Below the pieces are notes generated by a model. It was not told where the DNA came from. It saw nothing but the letters and a program-made list of their open reading frames with translations, and ran no database searches. The position numbers and the translations under genes were made by a program. A DNA stretch of 64,000 nucleotides from Lanius collurio (taxonomy: Eukaryota; Chordata; Aves; Passeriformes; Laniidae), in the NCBI GenBank assembly GCA_020086605.1, contig JACBWW010000004.1, positions 24,486,897-24,550,896 on the forward strand. The letters run 5' to 3'. This document shows positions 37,961 through 51,145 of the stretch, piece by piece. Positions within the stretch are counted from its first letter, which is position 1; each line of letters starts with the position of its first letter.

Positions 37961-40900
37961 ATACAGAAGTGACCTTAGTTGTTAGAACTGTTAACCCTTG
38001 GAAGATACGTGACTAAAAATGGCATCTTTATTCTCTCCTGATTACAGTTATAGGAATCACTAAAGAAATGAAGCTCATATATAGCCAGGTCAGAGAATTC
38101 TGAGACTAAGATTGTATTTATGCTAGAAAAGACACCAAATGTTCACACAAAGCATCTGTAAACAGTGAAAGAAAAAAGTACCTTGAGTAAACCCCTTTAT
38201 TATAATCAGTCTACATATTTTATTCTCATAAAAAACTGTGTTTAAAACAGTTTGGGTTTGGGTTTTTTTTTTTTTTTTCATTTTACAAGTACTCTTACAG
38301 ACTGTACCTGAGACATCACTTGAACATTTCCACACAAAACATTGGTACCAATTGGAATTGACTTCTCCAGGGAAACAGTGTAAAATTTATTCCTGTATTC
38401 TGTATATTGAGAAAATTACTGGGTAAACCTTCACACCTGTTCAACTAGTCTCATTAACGAACAACATAAGAAAAATTCTTGTCAGTTTTATCATAATATT
38501 CCTACCATCAAACTCAGTAAAATCAAATTCTTTCTAAAGCAGAACCACACAGGCCATAGTAAACAATGTAGTCCTTTTTTTTCTCTCTTTCTTTGCAGGT
38601 CTCTAACGAACCAATTCCATTTCATATTAAAGATATTAAGTGTTTTCTGAATAAATGGAACCATGCTTCCTCTGTGCAAGAAGGCGTCTGTATGCTTTAG
38701 ACACACCAAGGGTTGTTGTCTTTTCATTTGGACTATGCAGATGGTCTCTGCTTCACGTGATACTGGATCAGTTGACTGATTGAATTAGGAAAGTTTCAAA
38801 TAAGAGACGATCAATGAATACATCTGCACTGAAATTGGTAGATTTTTATTCTCTCTCAGCCAAGAGTCTTTGGCTTTTTGTGTATAGTTTCTAAAAATTA
38901 CTGCTGCAGCAACACCAAAGCTATAAAGAAGAAGTTGGAGTTTGATTTGTTTTGATTTAAGAGGTCTGTGGTATCTATCCAGCTACCCTGACAACTGAGT
39001 GTCTCAAATAGACTGAAATTATCTGTTTGGAGATGGATCTGAAAAAGAGAGAAATCAAAGCAATAAGGGAAGCAGTAATGCATGTGTAGAAGGAGAGAGG
39101 GCGGGGAATATGCTAAGAAGCTAATGATGATAATCCCATTTAGCACACCAAACAGAGGGAAAATCCATGATTGAAGTTACTGAAGAGAGGAGAGAAGATT
39201 TTGGTTCATAGACAAATAACAATAACAACAAAGGAAAAGCTATTCCCTGGTACTGGGATAGAAAACCCATTTATCTGAGCTTTTAGGACCCTTAAATGGA
39301 AAGGAATTATGTTCTCATCATATCAAACACTGGTCTATAAATTAACAGTTAGTCGGTGTTTGCTGTGTTCCTGACAGCCCAGTCAGGAAGGCAAGGAGGT
39401 GAAATATCATAAATGAATTCTGCAAACATATAAACATTGTTATTATATTGTTTTTGATTTAATTATGGTTTAAAGTTAAATTATTTAAGACTTTTTTTTA
39501 CAGGAGTTGTATCTCATTCTGGAATACCTGACCACTCCTTTTTTTAGCATACACCACCCTGCAATCATATTCAGATGCAGGATACTAGGCCTTCCTCTTG
39601 AGAAAGTTTACAGGACTTCAAACCTTGGTGAGCTTGGAAAACAAAAGATTCGGTGAGAGTCTCGTTCACAAGACTAACATTCATTTAAAGTGGCTAAAAA
39701 TTTCAAAGGAAGTTGTTATATCTTGAATTCACATGTATGATTTCTGAAGTTATGAATTTCTGTCCTTAATCTGAGGCCTGCCTTTCTGTCAAAATAGAGG
39801 CAATAAGAATCAACATGATCTCTGAATGCTTAACACAACAAGTGAAAGGTGTATGAACAGTGCAATTAACTGCATTTCCATTATCTGCTATGTGAATAAT
39901 AGCAACCTGCAGATTTATCCGACAAATTGTCTAAATCACAAAGTGCCCCGACTATGTATAGTCATGACTGTAAGTTGTAGACGTAAGAAGATTTTCAGCT
40001 TCTAAAGGTTCATCTCAGTTTTTACACCATTCCCCTGAATGCTTCAGCCTATGGTAAAGCCAGGATTTGCAGAGCAGCAGGCTCCTAAAGATGCTGTGGA
40101 TGTACATTGCACAGTGTATATATTCAGATTAGAAAACCATGCCTACATTTCATTCACAAACATTCAGGATTATCAAAGCTTTATATCTCCTGGTTTACAA
40201 AGAACCATTTCCAAATGAAGCAGCAATAACAGTTTGCAACAGGGCCAGGCCTGTCTTGTTCAATATTTTTATCGGTTGTATAGAAAGGAAACAATATCAG
40301 CTTGCTATTCAACACATTAGCTTTTGGGAGGTAGGGTGTATGTTTGTTCCTCTCTTTCTGCATTCAAAGAAAATGAGTATTCCTGTTCAGTTCAAAATCA
40401 GTGTAAACTCTGTCATTCCTAACAGGATCTCAAACAAGCTTTACAAAAAGAAAATTCAGTCTGCATGCGTACAGAGATCCCAGTGCTGTGATATTAATTT
40501 CTAAGCAATAATGTAGACTAAGTTGATCTTGGATTAGGTCTGAAGAATGAGACTGTATGTGTCCTCAGTTTGAAGCCAAACTGAGGTTAATCTGTCTGTA
40601 AGAAGCTGTAGGCCAGATTCTCTCTAAGAAATCCAGCCCTTTTGCCCTGATCTGGTTTTGTAAAGGGTCTGGAGAGCAATCAAATCTTGCAGGATGCACA
40701 TTCCTCAAGGATGGAGCAGAAGAGACTGAGAGCAGGGCACATTTGGCTTGTCTGTCAGACCCCCTGCAGCCTGGGCGGGGATGACATGACTGGGTCAGGA
40801 TGAGGTAGCCACATGGTCGGTGCTGTCATACAATGTGCTAAACAACATTATTCCCCTCGTTCATTGTTTTCTCTGCTGAGGTTTACTAATGTAAAAACAC

Positions 40901-43900
40901 AATACAGATCTGACAAGAGCCTTCCGCACTTACTGCCTCCTTTTAAAGTTATACATTCATTCTAAATTTATTCCAAATATTTTATCTTAAAATAAATCAA
41001 ATCAATTATTTGTACTGTCCCAACAATCTTCTTTGATGCAATTTTTTGCAGCTGTTTGCAGTGGATCCATCACTACAGCAAATGAATATATGTCATGTTT
41101 ATATTCTAAAATTGCGCTGAAAATTATTGTATTTCATTGGTTTATTGTAAACTACTATTTCCACCAATTGTGGCAAACTGGTAGCAAACAAAAGCTTTAA
41201 AATAAATAAACATAGGTTATTAATAAAGAAAATAATGGGGTATTCTTTCGGAAGTTTTTGTCAAAAAATCAAGATGCCTTATATCTGTATAATATATAAT
41301 GTGACTTCTTTTTCTAACTGGTGTCACAAAAGAGGGATTTTTCAGCACTGTTTTAATAAAGCATCAGAACATTGTTTGGAAGACTGATATGATAAATGCT
41401 TCGTTTCTGATAGTATTTGGTGTAGTCCATGAAATCTAAGTCATTAGCTACTAAACTAATAATGCCTTTTTAAGACCTTTCATAGCCATCTGCTATGCTC
41501 TGTTTTCAGTTGGTGCCATGTGTGTATTAATGAAATGATTGCATCAGATTAAATCTTTTATTCATAAAATCATCTAGGTCATCTGCTTTTACCTACACTT
41601 TCTCTCTCATTAAAATGTGCATTTGTGTGTACATTCCCTCCCCATTGTATGAGTCAAATTCTGGCTGCAGTTAGCTGCTCTATGTAGATCTTAATAAAAA
41701 ATCCCTCTCCATGTCTTTTTCTCAAATGAAATTCCCTCAAAAGGCAACTCTTGTATATCACAGCGGAGAAAGTGTGTTTTTTCTGCTTTTTTAAAAGTAT
41801 TGACTTCCCAAAAGGTACAAGATTTGGATGTACTAATGACCTCAGTCCTTCACAAAAGAAAGCAACATTTCAAGAATATTCATTTTGCTGCCAGGAAATG
41901 GGTAGCACACTCTTCCCATCCAGTCAACCGTGTTTATGTCAAAGCTGTCAGTTGCAGGGTGGGCACCTGTGGGGTCCTTGTTGTGAGCATGGAAGAGAGA
42001 CTGCATTTATAGGCTTCATGCTTGACAGTAGCAGAGTCAAGCACACAGAATTCAGGGCTTCCTGTACTGCAGGAACAGACAAAACACTCAGATAACCTAA
42101 TAATCAAATTAAGACTCTATTATGCATCAGAGGTACATATCTACAGATGAAGATTGCTGTAAATGGAAAGCTATTCAGGTAAACAATGTATGTAATCAGT
42201 GGAGAAGGAATAAATCTATGAATAGTCATGAACTTTGAAGTGAGGGTTCATAAGTCATGTTGAAGTTCCATAACTCTTCTTGCAAAGGGTGGGGGGCTAC
42301 CATAAGAAATTTTCACAATGGGGGCAGGTACTAAATGAATATACCACAGTCTTCTGAACTAAGGGAATTTAAAAGATCAAAATTTAACTGTTTTAAGTAG
42401 AAAACAGATTTTAAGTACCATAATTTCCTAGTTACAGAATATTTTATTTCCTGACAGAAAAATCACCCAAGTTTTCTGGGACTCTTGTAAGCTGTCCGCA
42501 GGGACCTTTTTATGTACAAATTAACAGATCAAATCAATTTCCTAGGAAATAATTTGGATCTATATACTGAATTAAAATTGCATTTACTTCTGGCAGGTTT
42601 ACAGCACTTCTTGCAAACTCCAATTTATTTGCAGACAGGCTGCAGCCAGGGGAAGGGAAATATTGAAACAAATACTTCTGAATTGACAGGCTCTGCAAAG
42701 AAATACAAAAGAAGTGATCTGCTGCCATTCTATTGAGTTTCCCTTCTGACTCTCACCAATCTCAAAAAACCACTCACATTGTGCTAAATCATTCAAACAT
42801 CCATTAATGCAATTTCATGGATTATGATGGCTTTAGTGTAAATTTGTGAGCCAATCTTACGTGCCTTTCAATTTAATTTTTCTTTGAGTTTTCATATACA
42901 CTGATGAAAGAGCCTTTCAAAAATAACTTGGACAGAAAGGAGTATGAACGATTCCACTCTAAACAGATTTAGCATACATTTTAAGCATGCAAAAAATCTC
43001 TACATACTAATATAATTAATTCAAAATGGGAGTGAAAAATTTTCACCATTGAACAAATGATTTTATTCCTAGAGTCTATTCTTTCAAAGATACTTATTTC
43101 AAAATATACGTAGCCCAATGTAACTGATTAGGGCATTATGCTAAAATACCAGTTTATACCAATTATACAGCCAGCATTCCGGAGTAAATGCAGAGTATTG
43201 TGACACTCAGTTTGGAAACCCTCATTCTTTGCTTTGCCATCAAAAAGAGTTACAAATTTTTATCAGAAGAAATATAAATAAATTTAACTGTAATAATACC
43301 TTTTAAAAAATTTATATCATAGTATATCCAAACTTTCATTGTACTAATGGCAATTCCCACTGGCTTTAGATGAGCCAGAATTTAAAAATCTTGAAGACAT
43401 TATTTACATCAGAATATTTTAAAATTTCCTATGGAAGAATATGAATTATGAAAAAGTTGTGAATGCTTCAGAATACCCAGAACAACAAAAAAATAAGATC
43501 CAGTAAAAAGAAAAGAGTCCTCTATAATGGAACTCCTGCCAGTATTTTGATGCTTCTCCTATTCCATATGAAAAAAGAAAATAAAATGAGAAATCATGTT
43601 TCAGTATTCCTGTATGAATGCATTACATCAAGCACTTTTTTCAGACCTACTGCTTATCTCTGCCCTGTCTACATTTGTCTTCAACCAAATGCTGAATCTC
43701 AGTACCCCCAGCTGCTTTCAATTCAGTGACGTGATTTACTGCAGAGTTCTTTTGCTCTGTTTTGATTGCTACACCACCATATGTCTTCAGTATTCCTGGT
43801 GCCCCTCACTCTTGTTCTCTCCCTCCCCATCTCACCAGCCACAGAAGGGAATTCACATTACATTAAAGCTTCCCTTCAGGAGCCAGGCTGAAACAATCTC

Positions 43901-44125
43901 TTGAAATAACTAGGGCAGTCAAGTGATTGACTTGAAAGTAAACTGTGTCAGTGAACGGGAGTGAAAAAGCAGGAGTTCAGTAAGAAATGCAGAGGGTTTT
44001 TAATCCTTCTGTCATTCAAAGATTCTGCAGTTGTAATAAAAATTTGTGAAATATATTTTATATTAACTCTGTTCCAGATATATAAAGTATAAATGCATAC
44101 AAGCCATATTCATGGGTGCACAGAT
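37961..44125. other. Intergenic DNA between GJD2 and ACTC1, upstream part
   Basis: No gene is recognised. The largest open frame (40139-40504, plus, 121 codons) contains a short PVLFNIFI string like the CR1 reverse transcriptase, but its flanks do not continue the match. The AT-rich stretch at about 40920-41220 has many ATTA/TAAT homeodomain-type cores and looks like possible conserved regulatory DNA, which is inference only. Confidence 0.5.
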
Positions 44126-45300
44126 GTTTGTATTAAAGCATGTGTGTCCTGGCTGGGGAGTCCTATGTGGTGAGACAGAAGCCATTGAGGGACAAGGTGG
44201 ATCAAGTCAGGCTGAAGAGCTGAAAGTCATCCAGCTGGATTTGGACATCCCTTAACAAGAGAAATGGCCAGCACTCTACCTCTACTCTGAGATGATAGCA
44301 AATGTTCTGTGGGGGTGGCTGGAACAATTGGCAGTGCAGAGGTAAATGTTCTGCCACTAATTGTGGCAAGACGTCACCGCCCAGATTGAGAAGTTTGCTG
44401 TAAAAGTACATCATGAGATACACAGGTACCCCAGATTCGGGCTACTGAATAACACAACGGAGAGGTGGATTGGGCTGCCAAGATTAAAGTGTCTCAAGTG
44501 GATCTGGACTGACAACATAAGGGTGAATTATTTCTGACTTGGTGGGCCCGTGACGCCTCAGTTCATCAGGGAAGAGGTGCAACATCCAGATGGCACATGA
44601 CTGAGGGGTGGACTTAACCACAGAAAGTATCTCACAGGTTGTCTATAACTGTGAAATATGCACTGCTATCAATCAGGCCAAGTGGGTGGGCACCACTCTG
44701 CTGTGTGGGGGCTAATGGTCAAAATAAGCATGGAGAGGCCTGGCAGATCGATTACATCACCCTTCCCCAAGTGCTGTGTGCTGACCATGGTGGAAGCAAC
44801 CATGGGATGCTTGGAAACCTATCCCATGCCTCATGCTACTGCCCAAAACATCATCCTGGGCCTTGAAAAGTAAGTCCTGTGGAGGCATGGTACCCCTGAG
44901 AGAATAGTGCTGGACAATGGGACTCATTTTCAAAATAACCACATCTGTGCCAGAGAGTATGGTATTGCTTGGATGTGTCATATTCTCTGCCATGCAGCAG
45001 CCTCTGGGAAAACTGAGGGGTACATTGAACTGTTACAAACTACACTGAAAGTAGTGGGTGGTGGGACCTTCAGACCTTGAGATTTGCATTTTAGTGAGGG
45101 ACACCTGGTTAATAGATTCTAGGGGCTCCACCATTCGTGCTGTCCCTGCTCAGTCAGAACCTGCTTGCCACAGAAGGAGTAAAGTCCCCTGTACTGCCTA
45201 TGAGGAATGTGTTAGGGAAGACAGTTTGGATTAAGCAAAGGCAAACCCGTCCATAGGAATTCTCTATGATCCTCCCCTATAAGATTACTGAATTGAAATA
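44126..45300 (+). pseudogene. Decayed endogenous retrovirus pol fragment (RNase H to integrase region)
   Basis: This is a plus-strand fossil of a retroviral polymerase gene, best seen in its integrase part. A tryptophan-led beta strand around WQIDYI lies near 44740, followed about 170 bases on by the DNG core (aspartate codon 44913-44915). A downstream glutamate lies about 33 residues further, close to the 35-residue spacing of the DDE catalytic triad. The frame is broken: the first integrase strand reads in a different frame from the rest (shift near 44770), an in-frame stop lies at 44871-44873, and further stops occur upstream. The stretch at 44126-44640 looks like the preceding pol region but is more degraded. 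No LTRs, gag or env are seen nearby. Spumavirus-related or ERVL-like class III is the best guess. Confidence 0.8.
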
Positions 45301-48300
45301 AAAGAATTCTGTGGGGAAAAAATAGCTAAATTCCACAAGATTTAAGACTTTGTCCCAGATAAGATTCCAGGTAAAATCTATTGAATTTTGGCTTTCAGTG
45401 ACATTAATACATATGGATCAAGAATATATAGTCATGAGTTTGAGAAAAGAATCTGACATATTTTGTGGAGTTCATGAAATATTTTTAAAAAAAATACATT
45501 CAAATTAATGTAAGTTTATAAATATTCAGTAGTGCCAGTTTTTCTTAGTCTAGAATCTTTAATCTAGTATATAGACCTATGCGCTTTTACTGGAAATTAC
45601 CAATTTATACAAACAGAACACTTTCCTAGACCCATCCCAATCATGCACATCTGAAATTTCACAGGTGGTGATTTAAACTGGCATTTTTTGAGTACCACAA
45701 CTGTTACTAACAAACAGCATCTGCTCAGTGCTCTGCAACATGCTTTGTTTTCATAACACCATTTGTTAATCTTTCCTAAAGAAAAAGATTACCAGGATGA
45801 GTACTTCATTAAATTTTTGTAATGTTTTCATTTCAAAATGGAACAAAATCAAATTCAGAATATCGATTTCTTTTATCCTACAGCAAATTGAAGGGTTACC
45901 TATAGAGTTTGTGAAAATTTTTATGTTCTGAAATAGTGAACTCATAACTATATTTTTCAGAGTCTATTAGAGATGGTTTACTTTCAATTATAATGCAGGA
46001 ATCTGTGAAACGAGAAGAGAAAAAGATAAATTCAATCATTTATAAAACATTGTAGGACAGCTGCAAATGTGTATGATTTATTTCTGTGTTTTTAAGAAAA
46101 AGAAAAATCAGCATTATGTTTAATGTTGCTATAATATTAGGAGTTCCAGTTTATTTTTCTATATGACAGTGAAACACACATCTTCTCTTGCATAGGTTAG
46201 AGTTGCTCAAGGGTTGCACTAATTTGTGTATATCCTATGCAAATCTTTCCTCATTTGAATCCAGTATTTACTTGGCATTTTAGATTTAGAAATTCTGCTC
46301 TGCTGTGTTTGCAACCACTTTCACACTTTCCTGTGAGAATGCGAGGATTGTTTTCCTCTGATAAACTTAACCAAACTATCACTGATTTATAGGAAAAAAA
46401 AATATAATTTGTCATGGTACCTTGCACCATGATTTCATTAACCTACATCTATGTTCTAGGAGTGGGAAACAGCATGGAGAGTTGTATCTTCCATTAGTCT
46501 GTCCCCATCTTTACATCATTCCCAGGATCTGGGGTCTAGGGGGGCAGGCTGGCTCCCTCCACCAGTAGCAGCAAGTGGCTGTTTGAGTCATCCCTGGATT
46601 TGTTTCCCACTTGTGCTTGTCCAGCTCTGCACCTTGCTGAGGATCAAGGGAAGCTGAAGGACTACATTACACACCTCTTGTGTGGCTAAAGACCTAAACC
46701 AGAGCCTGAACCACAGAGTCTTTAAAATATTTGCCAGTTGAACTTCAAAGGCTGCAAAGGAGTGTAAACATCATATATTTATATTTACATGCAGATGGGT
46801 AAATATTTTATATTGTAAACATTTTTATCAACTATTGATTTTTACCAGTTACTACGATGTATTGCCAATATTACATCAGGTTTTATCTATGTTTTCTGCA
46901 TTTCTTTTCAGGTTTTGAAGCATGTCTTACATCTGTATGTGTCTTTATATCCCTACCTGCCAGAACACAATAAAAGAAATAGAATAATTATATTTTACTC
47001 AATAAACCTTAACAGAATATCTCCATTTCACAGACAAATTCTGCATGAAAGTCACTCAGACTGTATTCAAGCCCATAAGGGGGTCATACCTCCTAAACTG
47101 GGAAAGTAACTCGCCCTTTCCCCATCCTGATTTACTGCACAGAGGCACGATGAAACACCTTCTTCCTGGTGGAAACTTCTAAGAATGAATCTGTGAAAGA
47201 CTTGTTGCATCCCAGAGACTTCTCTTTGCCTATAAAGAAAAGAGGGGTTACAGAGAATCAAAGAGCCAGAAGGACCAGAGGACTCCTGAGCTTTAGATTC
47301 AATTAAGATTTTTACATGTTTAAAATAGATGAAAATTACACAAAGAGAATTTAGAGATGAGAGTTTCAAGATGTCATGATGAGATGTAGCTCCCCAGTGT
47401 TTTCTCAAAACTGACCCTCTCCTGATCTTAAAAGTATAAACCAGTTGTTTTCCAGCCCTGGTTTCACTGTATAAATATATCCATTCTATAGTTTTAGTGG
47501 ACAAAAATCAGGCAAGGGGATTCAAGTATTTTCTGATAAGCACTTAAAGGCTTCATCTGTTTAAAATATATTTCAATCACTAATATATCAGAAAAGCATG
47601 GATAAATTATTGATCTGATATTTTTCATAAGGTTTTTTTTTAATACATTTCATCATTATATCTATTTTTTTGGTTTGAAGGATCAGCCTTGGGACAGAAA
47701 CTGTATTACCTAGGGAAAAGGCTCATAAGGATGCTAGCACAAAGGGGAAGAGAAAAAAAAGACAGCCAAAGTCCAAGATCATGCTACCTGAAATGTCAGT
47801 GCAAACTGTTCCTTGGGTTTGAAGGCACAATGCACAGCAAAAATAAATGTGTGAAATCCCAATATGACTGCCACAAAAACAAACAAGGCATGAGAGAAAA
47901 CATTAGCTCAAAGATAGATCAATTAATCCAAAGAACACCAACTAGACAGGTGGATGAGTCATAGACACAGTGTAGGCAGAGCTCCTGTTGAATGGAAAAT
48001 ACAACTTAGCGTAGCATGTTTCACTCCGAAATAGGATGAGGCCAACAAGATAGACTAAACAGGGTGTCAAACCTCCTTCTTGCATCATGATCAGAGAAAC
48101 ATCCTCAAACAGGGAGTAGGTTCTGATTTTCCCCTTTTGAAAAGTCGATCTTACAATCAGCTTTTCTCAATAGTGTGATTTTCTTCAGTTTTTAAGAAGA
48201 TTGGGGAGGGGAGGATGGGGGAAGCATAGTATAAAGACATTGATTTTGACATCATAAATAAGATGATAGGTTTTCTTTTCATTGACAGAGTTGGTCAAAG

Positions 48301-49715
48301 AAATGTATCAAGTGTATGTATCAAAATAATTAAATTAAAGGTATACATGCATTGGATAGTTACAGCATGGGAAGAAAAAAACATGTGTTTTGGAAAATAT
48401 CCATACTGTCACCTACATTAGACAGCTCTACTAGTATCATCACCTCCAAAACAAGAGCAGTGTTTAGATTTATCTTACCTGGGATTTTGGCCCTTTTGTC
48501 TTTTTTTTTTAAAGGACATAAGAATACAGTGCAGACTGGTTTTTTCAGCGTTTAAGTGATGTATGATGTTCTAATCCTCCAAAAAAATACTTACTAAACC
48601 AAAATACGTTCCAGTCTTAAAGAGATTTTTTTAAAAGATCAACTTACCTATGGTTTCTGTAAATTTAAAATTATTATAGAAATTACTGATGTTGAATACA
48701 GTACTCTCTTTCCCTAGCCTAGTGCCCTCCATTGATTTCACCAGGCAATGTGAATATTGTGTTTGTGGGAAAGACCAGGGAATTTGGAAGAGAGTAGCAA
48801 ATGAATGGGAAGAGGTCATGTCATGAATTAACAGCAGGAGTGTTACATACAGGTCTTGTTGATAGCCCAGGAATTTCATTATATACTCTTCAGTGCCATC
48901 TGCTGTAACCAGATGCATTCAAAAACTTTAGAGATAATCAAATAGCCAGTCTACGCTGCTGCATGTCAGGGAAATTATCTCACTCTAGGCTTAGGTCTGT
49001 CCTACAAGGGTAGAATCCCATTAAGGAATCAAACACACATCATTGCCAAAGATGAAGAACTTGGTCACAGCTACAGACACATTCTTTCAACTTTTTCCTC
49101 ACTTTCTTAAACTGTAGCAAAATACCCTTTACACAATTTACACCTGTGAGAATTGTTGCTTTAGCACCATAGCACCTCCTCCAGCCACGAAAGGACAGAA
49201 CTGCACCTGCTGGTATAACTTGAGAGCAGCTGTCCATTTCATTCTCACCCTGTGAACCTGGGAAAGATAAGTCAAGAAACAATATCTTCCAAGGTACAAA
49301 CTGGATTTGGGTGCCTAGACTCCATAAACCTTAACTGATAAGACAATGGTAAAGCCTTTATCTCCTCTACCACCAACCATTAAAGCTGCTTTGTTAGGGG
49401 AAGAAAATACAGCTCCATTAAATACTACTTTATCTTAATGTCTTTTCTGCAGTTGTTGCAAAACAAATAGTGATGACTTTTGTGTGTTTCTTAGAGCAAG
49501 TGTATGGTGTGATTGATTATATCAATTCTGTCCTTCAAGATTTAGACAGCTCTAGACCTCAGAGTCCTAGAGAACAGCTTTCTGCTGAAGTAATTTTTTT
49601 TTCCAACAGGAATTCCACAGTTGTTCATCACAAGTTACATGACCTATTTTCCAATAGAACATCTCATAAAATTCATGTTCTGTCATGTACATTTTGTCTG
49701 TGTGAATGATATGCC
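45301..49715. other. Gene-free intergenic DNA
   Basis: No gene or clear repeat recognised. The 145-codon minus-strand frame at 47067-47504 has no recognisable family features and no good splice context, and is probably chance. Confidence 0.5.
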
Positions 49716-49835
49716 TTAGCATCATCGAATCATAAAGGTTGAAAAAGACCTCCAAGGTCATAGAATCCAACCTTTGCCCAAATACCACTACTAAACTATA
49801 ACACAAAGTGCTACTCCATGATCTGTTTTGGTTTT
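49716..49835 (-). mobile_element. Short CR1 3'-end fragment, minus orientation
   Basis: The start 'catcatcgaatcataaaggt' is the reverse complement of a CR1-type 3' terminus. It is followed by the typical 'aaaagacctccaaggtcat' and 'gaatccaacct' segments. Only about 100 bases remain. Confidence 0.8.
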
Positions 49836-51102
49836 TTTTTTTTTAGCTTTAGAACACTTAAACTTTGATAGGGATTCCATTGCTCTGGAGGCTACAGACT
49901 GACACGATGGAAAATTTCCCATGCAAAAAGACTTTTAGTCTAAATACTCAAGATAAAGGAAAAGAAAAGCATAACAACAAACAATTTTTTTTTTTTTTTT
50001 TCATACTGAGAAACTCCAGCCAGTCGCACCTGCAGCATATTTCCAGAATGGAGAATGCTGTAGGTTTAGCAAAGAACCACCAGCAGTTTGTTGGGTCTTG
50101 CATAGCAGTATTTATCTGTTCTGTGGTATTTGTGGCATTCTCTATACTTAGATTGGCAAATGCCACAAATTCCATGATAAATTTAAACACTGTGAGTGAT
50201 AAATGTCAAGCTTTTAATAGCACCCACTGTCCCTCTGTCACCACATGACCCTATTAGGAGATTGCACAATCACTATCTCTGTATCATTTCTTATACAAGA
50301 AATAGCCTTACAATATTTTCAATGGCAATATATTCACTTTGTATAAGGCATGGAACCCTTTGTATATCTCTTGAAGAAAGAGCCTGAAGGGTGATTACTA
50401 TTCTTGATGATTTAATGTCTTTTTTATTTACAAAAAGAAGGTCAGAATGTAGTTTCCTATTTCTGTTAGGTGCTAGTGCGATGGTTAGAATTCATGATCT
50501 TAGTTGAAATGAAATGGCAGAAAAAGTTTGATGACAACAGATGACAACATGTTTCATCAGAGGGAAAAGTCTGCAAAACTATTGTTGCAGCCATTAAAAT
50601 AGAGAATGTCATACCAGACGTTGCATACATTTTCTCTGGGCATTATTTACACTTTCAGCAATATACAATGTATTCAGGTTACATTGGAGAATCTTATCCC
50701 TATTGCACTCTTTGACTGTAGGTGTTAAGAAGGAAAGAGTATTTCACATTGTCACTAAAAGCACTTCAGTTCTGATCTCAAAATTCCAGTGTTCTGAGGT
50801 TTTTCTCTGAGTACAAAACTAAATCAGGAATTAACTTCTGTCTTAGGAACAAGGCTACAAAATATTCACAGTTTTGTCTTACTAAAATATCTCTGTGATG
50901 TTTCTGATGAGAAATATTTTCCTTTCCAACTTTAATTATACTTATTCTCCAACGAGGAGTACTCATTTGCTCTGTGGTACAGATGGAGTCTCTGAAACTA
51001 GCTACCAAGCCAGAGATCATCTTCAATTACAACGTTAAAAAGAAGGCTGAGGGAAAATATTTGTATGCATATAATGCACAAATATGTATAAATATATTTC
51101 TG

Positions 51103-51145
51103 TGTGTGTGTGTTTGTGTATATATTTATATGTATATTATTACAG
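51103..51145. repeat. TG/TA simple repeat
   Basis: A (TG)n run interrupted by TTTG grades into TATATTTATATG-type sequence. Confidence 0.75.

Noticed and set aside
40139..40504. 121-codon frame with a PVLFNIFI string similar to LINE reverse transcriptase
   Set aside because: Only about eight residues match and the flanking residues do not follow the CR1 pattern. It may be a very old remnant or chance.
12500..45300. LTR at about 12.5 kb and pol fragment at about 44.1 kb as one provirus
   Set aside because: They are about 31 kb apart with GJD2 between them, and no shared flanking LTR was seen.
47067..47504. 145-codon minus-strand frame
   Set aside because: Unremarkable composition, no domain recognised, and no promoter, polyA or splice context.
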